A stretch of DNA of 64,000 nt from Miniphocaeibacter sp012841535 (GTDB lineage Bacteria; Bacillota; Clostridia; Tissierellales; Peptoniphilaceae), in NCBI RefSeq assembly GCF_049274025.1, contig NZ_JBASRV010000054.1; one strand, written 5' to 3'. A program made the translations under genes and the position numbers. How positions within the stretch are numbered: position 1 is the stretch's first letter; every line of letters begins with the position of its first letter. The notes beneath the pieces are model-generated. The model saw nothing but the letters and a program-made list of their open reading frames with translations, made no database searches and was not told the origin of the DNA. Of the stretch, positions 1 to 8,252 are shown one piece after another.

Positions 1-120
1 AGAGACAATTCTATTGTCTTTATTGACTAAAACACAACCGACATAAGCTCTGTCACAAGTACCTCTTTCAGCAACGCCTTTTGCTAAATCAATAAAATAT
101 TCATCCCAAGATTTTCTCAT
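1..120 (-). CDS. comEB: dCMP deaminase (ComEB-like), N-terminal 40 residues only
   Basis: The minus strand reads from an ATG at 118-120 with a GGAGGT site just upstream (126-131), giving a protein that begins MRKSWDEYFIDLAKGV and continues off the window edge. The start RKSWDEYF..A...A.RGTCDRA.VG is the typical N-terminus of deoxycytidylate deaminase / ComE operon protein 2, which converts dCMP to dUMP for dTTP synthesis in the cytoplasm. The zinc-binding HAE and PCxxC motifs would lie beyond the edge, so they cannot be seen. Family call is from the N-terminus alone. Confidence 0.8.
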   Translation of the reverse strand, partial: MRKSWDEYFIDLAKGVAERGTCDRAYVGCVLVNKDNRIVS

Positions 121-176
121 AAATAACCTCCAATATTTAAAAACATTATACCATAATATAAATATATATTTTATAG

Positions 177-205
177 TTACAGCAATATAGGGACTATGAT
201 ATAAT
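177..205 (+). promoter_or_regulatory. Sigma-A type promoter for the lipoprotein gene at 238
   Basis: TTACAG at 177-182 and TATAAT at 200-205 are separated by exactly 17 bases and lie about 30 bases before the start codon at 238. Confidence 0.6.
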
Positions 206-237
206 AAATACGAGTAATTGAGATAGAGGTGTGTTTT

Positions 238-669
238 ATGAAAAAGATTTTACTAATAATTTCATTTCTATTTATTTTAACTTCATGTAGAAGTGGGAGA
301 AAGACAACTGTAATGGAGTTAAATATGAATAATGAAAAATACGATGAGATTTTAGAATTTTTTAATGCCATAGATAAAACTGAGGAAATTAGTGGGATTA
401 TTAAAGGGGACGAAAATTATACGTTAATATTTAATAATCCGAATTTTAAAATAGATAAGGTAAAGATTGATTATACTAGTGATTTAATGAAAATTAACTT
501 ACAGGGAGAGGACTCGGAAAATGAGCCTATAAAAGTTTATAATATAATACTAGGCGATGATTATAAAAAGAATATTGGTGCGGAATCAAAAAATCATTCT
601 GTAATTGTCGAAAGAAGTGGAAAAGAAATGCAAACAGTAATTATTGATGCTATAAACACAGAAGATTAA
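238..669 (+). CDS. Small secreted lipoprotein, unknown function
   Basis: The protein of 143 residues starts MKKILLIISFLFILTSC: a basic N-terminus, a hydrophobic stretch and a lipobox (LTSC), so it is probably a membrane-anchored lipoprotein. The mature part is charged (Glu, Asp, Lys, Asn rich) with alternating hydrophobic residues that suggest a small beta-rich domain; I recognise no family. The ATG at 238 is preferred over the GTG at 229 because AGAGG at 225-229 sits eight bases upstream. It has its own promoter and ends at a terminator shared with pgsA, so it is monocistronic. Confidence 0.75.
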   Translation: MKKILLIISFLFILTSCRSGRKTTVMELNMNNEKYDEILEFFNAIDKTEEISGIIKGDENYTLIFNNPNFKIDKVKIDYTSDLMKINLQGEDSENEPIKVYNIILGDDYKKNIGAESKNHSVIVERSGKEMQTVIIDAINTED

Positions 670-699
670 AAAAATGTAGACTTAAGTCTACATTTTTTT
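668..699. terminator. Bidirectional terminator between lipoprotein gene and pgsA
   Basis: A perfect inverted repeat (AATGTAGACTT / AAGTCTACATT) is flanked by A7 on the left and T7 on the right, so it can terminate transcription from both sides. The pgsA stop codon (688-690) lies inside it. Confidence 0.85.
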
Positions 700-1236
700 G
701 TTATTATTTGAAAATATTTCTTTTCTTTTACTAACATATTCAGGAATGTAAAGGACAGCTGATATAATAGCTGTAATAGTTGCAATAAATAATAAAGTTA
801 CAACAATAAAATTAGGCATATTAGGTATAAATAATAAAATAATCATTACCATATAATATACAAAGGTTGAAACCTTACCAAACCATTTTGCTCCTTCAAG
901 CTTTATTCCATTTTTCATTAAATATCCACCTAAAATTAGCATTATTAAATCTTTTAAAATCATAATTATAAAAAAATATTGGTATTTTTTTATAGATATA
1001 ATCATTGTAATAGAAATTGCTGCTTGGGTTAATTTATCGGCAATAGGATCTAATATTTTTCCTAGGTCAGTTATCCAATTAAATTTTCTTGCTAAATTTC
1101 CATCTAAAAAATCTGTAATACCAGATAATACTAAAATAAATGCTGCATTAGTTGTATTACCTTTAATCATTTGCCAAACAAAAAAGGGTATTAAAAATAT
1201 TCTAAAGGTAGATAGTATATTTGGTATATTTTTCAT
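688..1236 (-). CDS. pgsA: CDP-diacylglycerol--glycerol-3-phosphate 3-phosphatidyltransferase
   Basis: A 182-residue membrane protein of the CDP-alcohol phosphatidyltransferase family, which makes phosphatidylglycerol phosphate, the precursor of phosphatidylglycerol and cardiolipin. The signature DG-x2-AR-x8-G-x3-D-x3-D is present (DGNLAR...G...DPIAD) around residues 45-70, together with about five hydrophobic segments. The start MKNIPNILSTFRIF is chosen because GGAGG lies seven bases upstream; an extended reading into the previous gene has no such site. It follows the PLD-family gene by eight bases, so both are probably co-transcribed, which fits a shared role in phospholipid synthesis. Confidence 0.92.
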   Translation of the reverse strand: MKNIPNILSTFRIFLIPFFVWQMIKGNTTNAAFILVLSGITDFLDGNLARKFNWITDLGKILDPIADKLTQAAISITMIISIKKYQYFFIIMILKDLIMLILGGYLMKNGIKLEGAKWFGKVSTFVYYMVMIILLFIPNMPNFIVVTLLFIATITAIISAVLYIPEYVSKRKEIFSNNNKKM

Positions 1237-1244
1237 TTTTCCTC

Positions 1245-2666
1245 CTAAATTAAGAATTGGAAGGGACGCATAATTATAAATACTGTCCAAATTAAAACTT
1301 TTTTATACTTAGGAGCTTCCTCTAAGTCTACTGTATTTGAAATTTCATATTCATTATTACTATTTAGTTTTAATGAATTATTCTTTAAATTATTAATATG
1401 ATCTGTTAATTCGTGTGCTAGCTCCTTGCTATCTACAACTAACATAGTTTCTGTATCTAGGTAAAAACTACGATCATCCATATTATAAGAGCCGACTATT
1501 GCTAAATTATCATCAATTACAATGGATTTTCCATGAATTGAATCCTTACTTTGATATTCATAAATAGATGCTCCTGTTTCAATAAATTTTTTCCTATGAC
1601 CATAGTAGTTTGAAAAAGCAGCTAGATTAGGAGTAGAGGCAGGTGAATTTGTTTGCATTATTAAAGGTACATTGCTTGAGACTTCTTTCATTGTAGAAAG
1701 TAAGTTCTTATTTCCCGTAGCATAAGGAGTTTGTAAAACAACCGATTTTTTAGCCCTTAGTGCTAGCTCACGTAACTGATAGGCAACATGAGGTTCTTTT
1801 TTAGCCACATCTATTGGATTATAAATTAAGGTAATCTTATTTGTTTCTACAGTTCTATTTAAAAAGTCATCTAGGGTTTTTTCAAAAAACTTACTATTTG
1901 ATTTTTTAAAGGTTTCAAAAGAGTTTTCCAATAATGAAAGATGCTTGTCTTTTCCTCTATCCTTGATTTTAGAAGTATGCTCAAAATTCCATAAGCTGTA
2001 AAAATAATTATTTACTTGTTTAACAGCAGTTTCTTCTTCTGTAATATCCTTATTATAGTTCCATACGAAAATTTCCCTGTCATGGGTTATAGGACCTTCA
2101 AATTCTTTAGGTGCAAAATGTCTTTCATCTATATTTCTACCACCAAGTAAGAGAAATTCATTGTCGGCAATAATTATTTTATCATGTAATAATAATTGCA
2201 AGTTCCAAGGAGTTAGAGGGTTTACTGGATTATAAACCCTACATTCTATATTGGTATGATTATTTAATACATTTAAAAAATTCTTTGCATTTACCCCATA
2301 GAAATAGGATTTTCCATCAAGAAGTATTTTAACATTTACCCCTCTATTGGCTGCTTGCATAATTTCATCTAAAAAAGCTCTCGTACTAAGGCTATCCTTA
2401 ATCTTGTAGGTAGTAATATAAAGAGTTTCTTTTGCATTACGAACCATTTCCATTCTAATATTAAGGGCATCTGTAGGTGTTTCAATAATTGTTGCTCTAT
2501 CGGGGCCGACTTCAGAATTTGTAAACTTGGTTTTTGAAAAAATTTCCTTATTTTCTTCACTAACTTCTTTTGTGAAAAAACAAGGTATAATTGATCCTAT
2601 TATTAGATATAAGATTATTAAAAATAAAATTATTAATAAATAATGTATTAATTTATTTAAAGACAT
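1245..2666 (-). CDS. Phospholipase D family protein (cardiolipin synthase-like)
   Basis: A 473-residue protein with an N-terminal membrane segment (about residues 7-28) and two HKD motifs (HxKx4D): HDKIIIAD and HGKSIVID, each followed by a GGRN or GSYN segment. This is the bipartite active site of the PLD superfamily. It lacks the two-segment N-terminus seen in the cardiolipin synthase at 13342, and resembles exported or membrane-tethered PLD proteins of the YwiE/Cls-like group. It sits directly upstream of pgsA, so cardiolipin or phospholipid exchange is the likely job (inference). AAAGAAAGG precedes the ATG. Confidence 0.82.
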   Translation of the reverse strand: MSLNKLIHYLLIILFLIILYLIIGSIIPCFFTKEVSEENKEIFSKTKFTNSEVGPDRATIIETPTDALNIRMEMVRNAKETLYITTYKIKDSLSTRAFLDEIMQAANRGVNVKILLDGKSYFYGVNAKNFLNVLNNHTNIECRVYNPVNPLTPWNLQLLLHDKIIIADNEFLLLGGRNIDERHFAPKEFEGPITHDREIFVWNYNKDITEEETAVKQVNNYFYSLWNFEHTSKIKDRGKDKHLSLLENSFETFKKSNSKFFEKTLDDFLNRTVETNKITLIYNPIDVAKKEPHVAYQLRELALRAKKSVVLQTPYATGNKNLLSTMKEVSSNVPLIMQTNSPASTPNLAAFSNYYGHRKKFIETGASIYEYQSKDSIHGKSIVIDDNLAIVGSYNMDDRSFYLDTETMLVVDSKELAHELTDHINNLKNNSLKLNSNNEYEISNTVDLEEAPKYKKVLIWTVFIIMRPFQFLI

Positions 2667-2816
2667 ATTATTTCCTTTCTTTCTTTAAACGATAAATATC
2701 TATTAATCAGCATTTTAACACATTCTGGGAAAAAATTATATAAGGCCTTGTTTTGTAATATAAAAATTTTTGTATTAAAATACTATTTAACAAGTCGTAA
2801 TAAAAGAGGAGAAAAT

Positions 2817-3626
2817 ATGAAATTAAGAGTTTTAGTTGATAATAATACATATATAGATCATTATTATTTAGGAGAGCCAGGAGCTAGTTATTATATAGAA
2901 ATAGATAATAAGAAACTACTACTAGATACAGGCTATTCAGGAGTCGTAGTAGACAATGCAAGAAAAATGGATATTGATTTATCAAAATTAGATAAAATCA
3001 TCATTTCCCATGGACATGATGATCATACTAAAGGCCTTGTAAAAATAATAGAGGATTTTAATACTTCTAAGATGGAATTAATATCCCATCCAGATGCTTT
3101 CTACCCTAAAAGAGCTAGAGAAGGAGATGTTGGCTCTCCTTTAAGATCTAGTGATATAGCAGAAAAATTCAAATATAACCCTTCAAAAAAACCCTTTAAT
3201 ATAACGGAAAACTGTATATTTTTAGGTGAGATACCGGAATATTTCGATTTTGAAAAAAGAAGGGTTTTAGGAGAAAGGGAAATAGATGGAAAATTAGAAG
3301 ATGATTATATGATAGATGATTCTGCCATAGTGTGTAAATTAAAAGATGGTATTTTTATAATAACAGGTTGTTCCCATAGCGGAATTTGCAACATAGTAGA
3401 ACATGCTAAAAAAGTATGTAATGATGACAGAATAGTAGGAATTATAGGAGGTTTTCATCTTTTTAAAACAGATGAAAGATTAAAGAATACCATAGATTAT
3501 TTTTTAGACAATAATGTTGGAATCGTATATCCTTGCCATTGTACATCGTTAGGGGTTAAATCAGAAATATTAAAATATTATGACTTTGATGAAATAGGCG
3601 TAGGATTTAAATTGGAAATAGAATAA
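2817..3626 (+). CDS. Metallo-beta-lactamase-fold hydrolase (MptA-like family)
   Basis: A 269-residue cytoplasmic protein. The HxHxDH zinc motif is present as HGHDDH near residue 65, a Gly-Cys-Ser-His-Ser segment (TGCSHSG) follows at about 187, and PCHCT occurs near the C-terminus. This arrangement matches the family annotated after archaeal 7,8-dihydropterin-6-methyl-4-(beta-D-ribofuranosyl)aminobenzene-phosphate synthase; in bacteria the substrate is generally unknown. The ATG at 2817 is chosen because AGAGGAG lies seven bases upstream, whereas the earlier in-frame start has no ribosome binding site. It is a single gene. Confidence 0.8.
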   Translation: MKLRVLVDNNTYIDHYYLGEPGASYYIEIDNKKLLLDTGYSGVVVDNARKMDIDLSKLDKIIISHGHDDHTKGLVKIIEDFNTSKMELISHPDAFYPKRAREGDVGSPLRSSDIAEKFKYNPSKKPFNITENCIFLGEIPEYFDFEKRRVLGEREIDGKLEDDYMIDDSAIVCKLKDGIFIITGCSHSGICNIVEHAKKVCNDDRIVGIIGGFHLFKTDERLKNTIDYFLDNNVGIVYPCHCTSLGVKSEILKYYDFDEIGVGFKLEIE

Positions 3627-3737
3627 TATTAAAAATTCATAATAAATAGTATTATTAAAATTTTATAAATATAGGGTATATATAATCAAAGAACTGTTTT
3701 ATTAACAATATATTATTATAAACTAGCAGGAGGTATT

Positions 3738-4499
3738 ATGAACCATACAATAAAGACTCAATTAAACCACAGAACCATTAGAGAGTTTAAAGAAAAAGAA
3801 GTTCCTGAAAATCTATTAAAGGAATTTATTTCAGTAATGCAAAGAACTGCAAGTAGTACGGGAATGCAGACTTCTTCTATTATTAGAATTACAGATAGAA
3901 AGGTTAAAAAACAAATTGCAGAGGTTTGTAAACAAGAATATGTAGGACGGGCACCGGAGCTTTTTATATTTATAGTTGATGCCTATAGGAATAATAGAAT
4001 AGCTGAAAAAAAAACAGGAAAATTATTTCCTGCAAGTCATGATATGGATAGGTTTTTTCAAGGATGGACAGATTCCTGTTTAGCTGCTCAAAACTTAACA
4101 AATGCAGTAGAATCAGAAGGTTTGGGAGCAGTTTTTCTAGGTTCTATTTTAAATGATACCGACAAAATAATAGAGATATTAAAGTTACCGAAACTTACTT
4201 TTCCAGTAGTAGGAGTAGCTTTTGGATATTCAAATCAAGAGCCACAATTAAAACCTAGAATGGATATGAATTTAAGACTGTTTGAAAATGAATATAAAGA
4301 ATTTGAAAACTATATGGAAGAAATAGAAGACTATGATGAAGAAATGCAAACATATTATGATTTAAGAGATGCAAATAGGAGAGTTGATAGCTTTAGTAAA
4401 CAGGTTATTGATAAACTTGAAAATGTATTGGAAAACAGAATTAAAATTTTAAATTCAGCTATCAAACAAGGTTTTGATTTAAATTTAGAAAAAGAGTAA
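3738..4499 (+). CDS. NfrA-like NADPH-dependent FMN oxidoreductase / nitroreductase
   Basis: A 253-residue protein of the nitroreductase superfamily. The N-terminal RTIREF motif binds the FMN phosphate, and the central region (SSTGMQTSS..., then GLGAVFLGSI) is typical of the NfrA/FRP branch, which reduces flavins, quinones or nitro compounds with NAD(P)H. Residues after about 200 form a charged helical tail. It is preceded by GCAGGAGGT and has no operon partner. The substrate is unknown. Confidence 0.85.
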   Translation: MNHTIKTQLNHRTIREFKEKEVPENLLKEFISVMQRTASSTGMQTSSIIRITDRKVKKQIAEVCKQEYVGRAPELFIFIVDAYRNNRIAEKKTGKLFPASHDMDRFFQGWTDSCLAAQNLTNAVESEGLGAVFLGSILNDTDKIIEILKLPKLTFPVVGVAFGYSNQEPQLKPRMDMNLRLFENEYKEFENYMEEIEDYDEEMQTYYDLRDANRRVDSFSKQVIDKLENVLENRIKILNSAIKQGFDLNLEKE

Positions 4500-4625
4500 T
4501 TCTATAAAATAAAATAGAATTAAGCTAAACTTTTTGTTATAAAAACATCAATAAATTTAGTTTTTTTAATAATTTAACAAATTTTACAAAAACTTAATAA
4601 AATAAGTCTATAGCTTTTTATTTTA

Positions 4626-4654
4626 TTGACATAGTTTTAGTAATAATATATTAT
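4626..4654 (+). promoter_or_regulatory. Strong promoter for the 87-residue protein gene
   Basis: TTGACA at 4626-4631 and TATTAT at 4649-4654 with a 17-base spacer, 45 bases before the start codon at 4699. The match to consensus is nearly perfect. Confidence 0.7.
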
Positions 4655-4698
4655 CTCCAAGTAAGATATTTACACAATCTATCTTAAGGAGGATTAAT

Positions 4699-4962
4699 AT
4701 GTTAAAAACAGATAGAGAAATAGCTAAAGAGTTAGTAAATAAATTAAATATAGAAATGTCAGACACTAAGGATAAAAAAATAAAAGATTCAATTATTAAA
4801 GCTTTAAAGGATTTAGATAGAGAAGATAAATCAACTAAAAGATCTTTAAATAAATTTGTAGAAGAAATAAATGGATATATTATAAAAAATAGACAATCTA
4901 TTTCTGTTAAAAATTTAAATATAATAAATGAATTATCAAATATGTCTATGAGCTTTAGCTAA
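4699..4962 (+). CDS. Small charged helical protein, unknown function
   Basis: An 87-residue protein, Lys/Asp/Glu-rich and predicted mostly alpha-helical, with no signal peptide, membrane segment or cysteine. It has its own strong promoter, an AAGGAGG ribosome binding site and its own terminator, so it is probably well expressed alone. Size and helical character faintly recall bacteriocin immunity proteins, but there is no bacteriocin gene nearby and I do not assign that function. Confidence 0.7.
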   Translation: MLKTDREIAKELVNKLNIEMSDTKDKKIKDSIIKALKDLDREDKSTKRSLNKFVEEINGYIIKNRQSISVKNLNIINELSNMSMSFS

Positions 4963-4968
4963 TAAAAA

Positions 4969-4998
4969 GCCTGTTATTGTTAAATAACAGGCTTTTTA
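4969..4998 (+). terminator. Rho-independent terminator
   Basis: GCCTGTTAT at 4969-4977 pairs with ATAACAGGC at 4984-4992 around a six-base loop and is followed by five T residues. Confidence 0.85.
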
Positions 4999-5045
4999 AT
5001 TTTTAGGAAAGTATAATGTTAAAAAATTTACTGTGGTATTTATTA

Positions 5046-5615
5046 TTAATTAAAATATTCCTCTGGTAGCTTGCAGGCGACTAATTCTTTTAAATACAAG
5101 GGATGGACAGTAAATCCTTTTTTTGTAAGTAGTTCGCCGGTATTGGTTTTAAAACAAAATAAATTATTTTTACTTTCTAGAAGTTTCTTCAGCTGAAAAA
5201 TCAGTTTTTCCATGCCCTTATTTGTAGGGTTTCCCGTTGCTATAATAATATTATCTACATAATTCATTTTTTCCTTAATTTTATTAAAGTTTTCATTAAT
5301 AATATTTTCAAATTCATTATTGTTAAATTTATTTAAATCCTTTGAATTTGTTTCATAAAAAGGAAGTAGACCTACAACAGTTAGGGTTTTATATTTATTT
5401 TCATAGGCGTATTTACATAGTCTATTTAAAGTATTATCGGACTGTGTCCTTGTTGCCTTACTTGGATTCATCGAGCAAATTAAAAGGTCTTTGTCCTTCC
5501 TGTAACTATCCCTTAAAATTGGAATTTTTATTGAATATCTGTAACTATATCCGTTAATTTCCCCGTTTTCTATTTCAATCTTGTCCTTATCTATATATTC
5601 TTTATATTTAACCAT
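5046..5615 (-). CDS. DUF1643 family protein
   Basis: A 189-residue cytoplasmic protein. The segment LLICSMNPSKATRTQSDNT followed by an NRLC helix and VVGLLPFYET is the DUF1643 signature (a conserved NPS..A...D.T..R block). The biochemical role of this family is unknown. The start at 5615 is supported by GGAGG five bases upstream. It is transcribed alone, divergently from the ABC transporter gene group. Confidence 0.72.
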   Translation of the reverse strand: MVKYKEYIDKDKIEIENGEINGYSYRYSIKIPILRDSYRKDKDLLICSMNPSKATRTQSDNTLNRLCKYAYENKYKTLTVVGLLPFYETNSKDLNKFNNNEFENIINENFNKIKEKMNYVDNIIIATGNPTNKGMEKLIFQLKKLLESKNNLFCFKTNTGELLTKKGFTVHPLYLKELVACKLPEEYFN

Positions 5616-5740
5616 AATAACCTCCAATTAAATTATAGCCTATTTAATCTTAAGCTTATCTTAAGGTTACAGCAATTTTAGTTTTAGCTTGATTGCCTAG
5701 AATATATTTATGGGAAATAAATGAAAGGAAGTATGTTTAA

Positions 5741-6034
5741 ATGCTTACAATGTTTTTAAGATATATACCAAGTATATTATTAATTATTGGTGGGCTATTA
5801 TTCATTGTGTTTAAAAAATTAACATGGAATAATTTTATTTATTTAATTTTCAAGGATAGTAAAGAAGCTATAAATAAATTTACAGGAAAAGTATGGATTA
5901 TATTAGGGATTGTTTTATTAATCTTAACTATAATCATGAATTTAGAAATAAAAACAATAGTATGTTTGTATTTATTATTAATATTTATTTCATTTATTAT
6001 AGTATATTTTGAATTTAAGAAAAGATTACAGTAA
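5741..6034 (+). CDS. Small membrane protein, unknown function
   Basis: A 97-residue protein with three predicted membrane segments (about residues 5-23, 46-63 and 68-89) and a basic C-terminus. AAGGAAG at 5724-5730 precedes the ATG at 5741. It stands 42 bases before the ABC ATPase gene, so it may be the first gene of the ABC exporter and two-component operon. I recognise no family; the size recalls SdpI/DUF3784-type immunity or regulator membrane proteins, which is only a guess. Confidence 0.6.
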   Translation: MLTMFLRYIPSILLIIGGLLFIVFKKLTWNNFIYLIFKDSKEAINKFTGKVWIILGIVLLILTIIMNLEIKTIVCLYLLLIFISFIIVYFEFKKRLQ

Positions 6035-6076
6035 AACCCAAGAATTAACATTTAGGAAAGGACACAGGAGGGAAAG

Positions 6077-6757
6077 ATGATTAGATGCAGGAATTTAACT
6101 AAGAAATATGGAAATAATACAGTAGTGGATAATATTTCCTTTGAAATAAAAGAGGGGGAGGTTTTTGCCTTACTAGGAAGTAATGGGGCAGGAAAAACAA
6201 CAACGATTAAGATGATTTTGAATCTTACTGAAAAAACTTCAGGAGACATTTATATTAAAGATAAGGTAAAAATAGGTTACTCTCCGGAAAGACCTAGTTT
6301 TTATGAGATGTTAACTGGCTATGAGCATTTAAAATTCTATGGAGAATTACAGAAGATAAATAAAAAAGAACTTAAAAATGAAATATTAAAAGTCTTGGAA
6401 ATAGTGGGTTTGGAAAATAATAAAACAAAGGTTAAAGGCTATTCAAAAGGAATGAGACAAAGACTATCTATTGCCCAAGCCTTACTGGGAAATCCTGAAC
6501 TTTTAATCTTAGATGAACCAACATCAGACCTAGATGTTATAGGAAGAAACACTATTATGGACTTGATTTTAGAGCTACAGAAAAAAGGAAAGACCATAGT
6601 TATTAATTCCCATATTTTAAACGATATTGAAAGAACCTGTAATAGAGGAATAATAATTAACAAAGGTAACATTGTTGTAAATTGGGAAAAGGATAAAACC
6701 AGTAGGTCTTTAGATGAAATATTTATTGAAGGAGTTGGAAATTATGACTATAAGTAA
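6077..6757 (+). CDS. ABC transporter ATP-binding protein
   Basis: A 226-residue nucleotide-binding subunit. Walker A is GSNGAGKTT (near residue 34), the signature is YSKGMRQR, a non-canonical variant common in ABC-2 type exporters, and Walker B is LLILDEP followed by a switch histidine in INSHIL. It overlaps the permease gene by 14 bases, so they form one exporter. The downstream two-component system suggests export of, or resistance to, an antimicrobial or peptide (inference). Confidence 0.9.
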   Translation: MIRCRNLTKKYGNNTVVDNISFEIKEGEVFALLGSNGAGKTTTIKMILNLTEKTSGDIYIKDKVKIGYSPERPSFYEMLTGYEHLKFYGELQKINKKELKNEILKVLEIVGLENNKTKVKGYSKGMRQRLSIAQALLGNPELLILDEPTSDLDVIGRNTIMDLILELQKKGKTIVINSHILNDIERTCNRGIIINKGNIVVNWEKDKTSRSLDEIFIEGVGNYDYK

Positions 6758-7496
6758 AATAATAACTAGAAAGAATTTAAAGTTTAAAAATTTAATAATT
6801 GGTATAATAATAAGTCTACTACTTGGATTTCTATTTTATGGTTCAGGCACCTTAACTATAAATGATAAGCCTATTAATAGTTTTGATGGTGCTATTTCAA
6901 CATTATTGCCTATTACAATGTTTTTTTCATCAGTAATAGCAACTTTTGTTTCTGCTAATTCAATACCAGATGAATATAATAACAAGAGAAATCAATTAAT
7001 TTATATTCGGGGAATAAAACAAGTAGAATATCATTTAAAAATAACTTTAGGAAATATAATGTCCTCAGTATTTTTTATGGCAATTCTTTTTATACCTGTT
7101 CTAATAATTGGATTTAGGTATGACAATAATATAAATCTACTAAAGTTAATTGGGGTATTTTTACTATCCCTTCCAAATATAATATTTATTTCCCTAGTTA
7201 GCACTTCCTTATCAAATATTGGGGGGTTTTTACTAGGTGCCATAGGAGGAATGTTATTTACAATAATAGGATATTTCCATGAAATACTGGATTTTCTTAG
7301 TAAAATGACAGAGGGAGTTCTTTTAAAGATAATTGAAATAGTGTTAAAAATTACACCTAATCTATATGGAGTGTTAAATATTGGTAAAAACTACTTGTTT
7401 GGAAATAAGCTAGATTTTAAGGCCTTATATTCAGTAGGAATTGGAATTATTGTAGCAATTATAGTATTAATAGTATATAAAAGAAAAAATGATTAG
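6744..7496 (+). CDS. ABC transporter permease (ABC-2 type)
   Basis: A 250-residue integral membrane protein with about six hydrophobic segments. The start MTISKIITRKNLK at 6744 is chosen because GAAGGAG lies just upstream; it overlaps the ATPase gene, indicating translational coupling. It is the membrane partner of the preceding ATPase. Substrate unknown. Confidence 0.85.
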   Translation: MTISKIITRKNLKFKNLIIGIIISLLLGFLFYGSGTLTINDKPINSFDGAISTLLPITMFFSSVIATFVSANSIPDEYNNKRNQLIYIRGIKQVEYHLKITLGNIMSSVFFMAILFIPVLIIGFRYDNNINLLKLIGVFLLSLPNIIFISLVSTSLSNIGGFLLGAIGGMLFTIIGYFHEILDFLSKMTEGVLLKIIEIVLKITPNLYGVLNIGKNYLFGNKLDFKALYSVGIGIIVAIIVLIVYKRKND

Positions 7497-7498
7497 GA

Positions 7499-7526
7499 AA
7501 AGGGAAGCTATATTCCTTTTTTTCTA
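7499..7526 (+). terminator. Weak terminator after the ABC permease gene
   Basis: AAGGGAA pairs with TTCCTTT (one G-T pair) around a six-base loop and is followed by a T-rich run. It would separate the exporter genes partly from the two-component genes. Confidence 0.45.
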
Positions 7527-7573
7527 TTTTTTTATGGTATATTTAATATATTAAAAAATAAGGAAAGAGCGTT

Positions 7574-8251
7574 ATGAAATATAGAATTTTAGTAGCAGAT
7601 GATGAAGTTGAATTACTTGAAGTATTGGAACTTTATTTTAACAGGGAAAATTGGGAAATAATTAAAGCAAAAAATGGGAAAGAGGCACTGGAAAAATTTG
7701 AAAAGGCTGAACTAGTAGTTCTTGACATAATGATGCCAGAAGTTGACGGTATAGAAGTACTTCAAGAAATTAGGAAAAAGAGCTTAGTTCCGGTAATTAT
7801 GCTAACGGCAAAATCACAGGATTTCGATAAAATAATTGGACTGGATTTAGGGGCAGATGACTATATTACCAAACCCTATAATCCTATGGAAGTTGTAGCC
7901 AGAATTAAGGCACAGTTAAGAAGAAATTATGGGACTTTAAAGAACAAGAAGGAAAATAAGGAAGTAGTAGTTGGTAATATGAGCTTAAATAAAAATACAG
8001 GGGAATTTTTCTATAATGGTATGCTTATAGATTTAACATCAACAGAATTTAAAATACTAACTTTATTTATGGAAAATATTAATATTATATTTACAAAAGA
8101 ACAGATTTTTTCATATGTATGGGAAGATGAATTTATGAATGACGAAAATACTATTATGGTACATATTAGTAGAATTCGAAATAAAATTGGAGATAGTAAT
8201 AGAAATATAATCAAAACTATAAAGGGTTTAGGCTATAAAATGGTAAAATAA
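7574..8251 (+). CDS. OmpR-family response regulator
   Basis: A 225-residue regulator. The receiver domain (1-120) has the acidic pair DDE near residue 10, the phosphoacceptor in LVVLDIMMPE (about residue 51), the conserved Thr in MLTAK and Lys in YITKPYNP. The C-terminal winged helix (about 130-225) ends in GLGYKM, typical of the OmpR/PhoB group. It is one base before the kinase gene and pairs with it. The likely target is the upstream ABC exporter (inference from gene order). Confidence 0.93.
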   Translation: MKYRILVADDEVELLEVLELYFNRENWEIIKAKNGKEALEKFEKAELVVLDIMMPEVDGIEVLQEIRKKSLVPVIMLTAKSQDFDKIIGLDLGADDYITKPYNPMEVVARIKAQLRRNYGTLKNKKENKEVVVGNMSLNKNTGEFFYNGMLIDLTSTEFKILTLFMENINIIFTKEQIFSYVWEDEFMNDENTIMVHISRIRNKIGDSNRNIIKTIKGLGYKMVK

Positions 8252-8252
8252 G

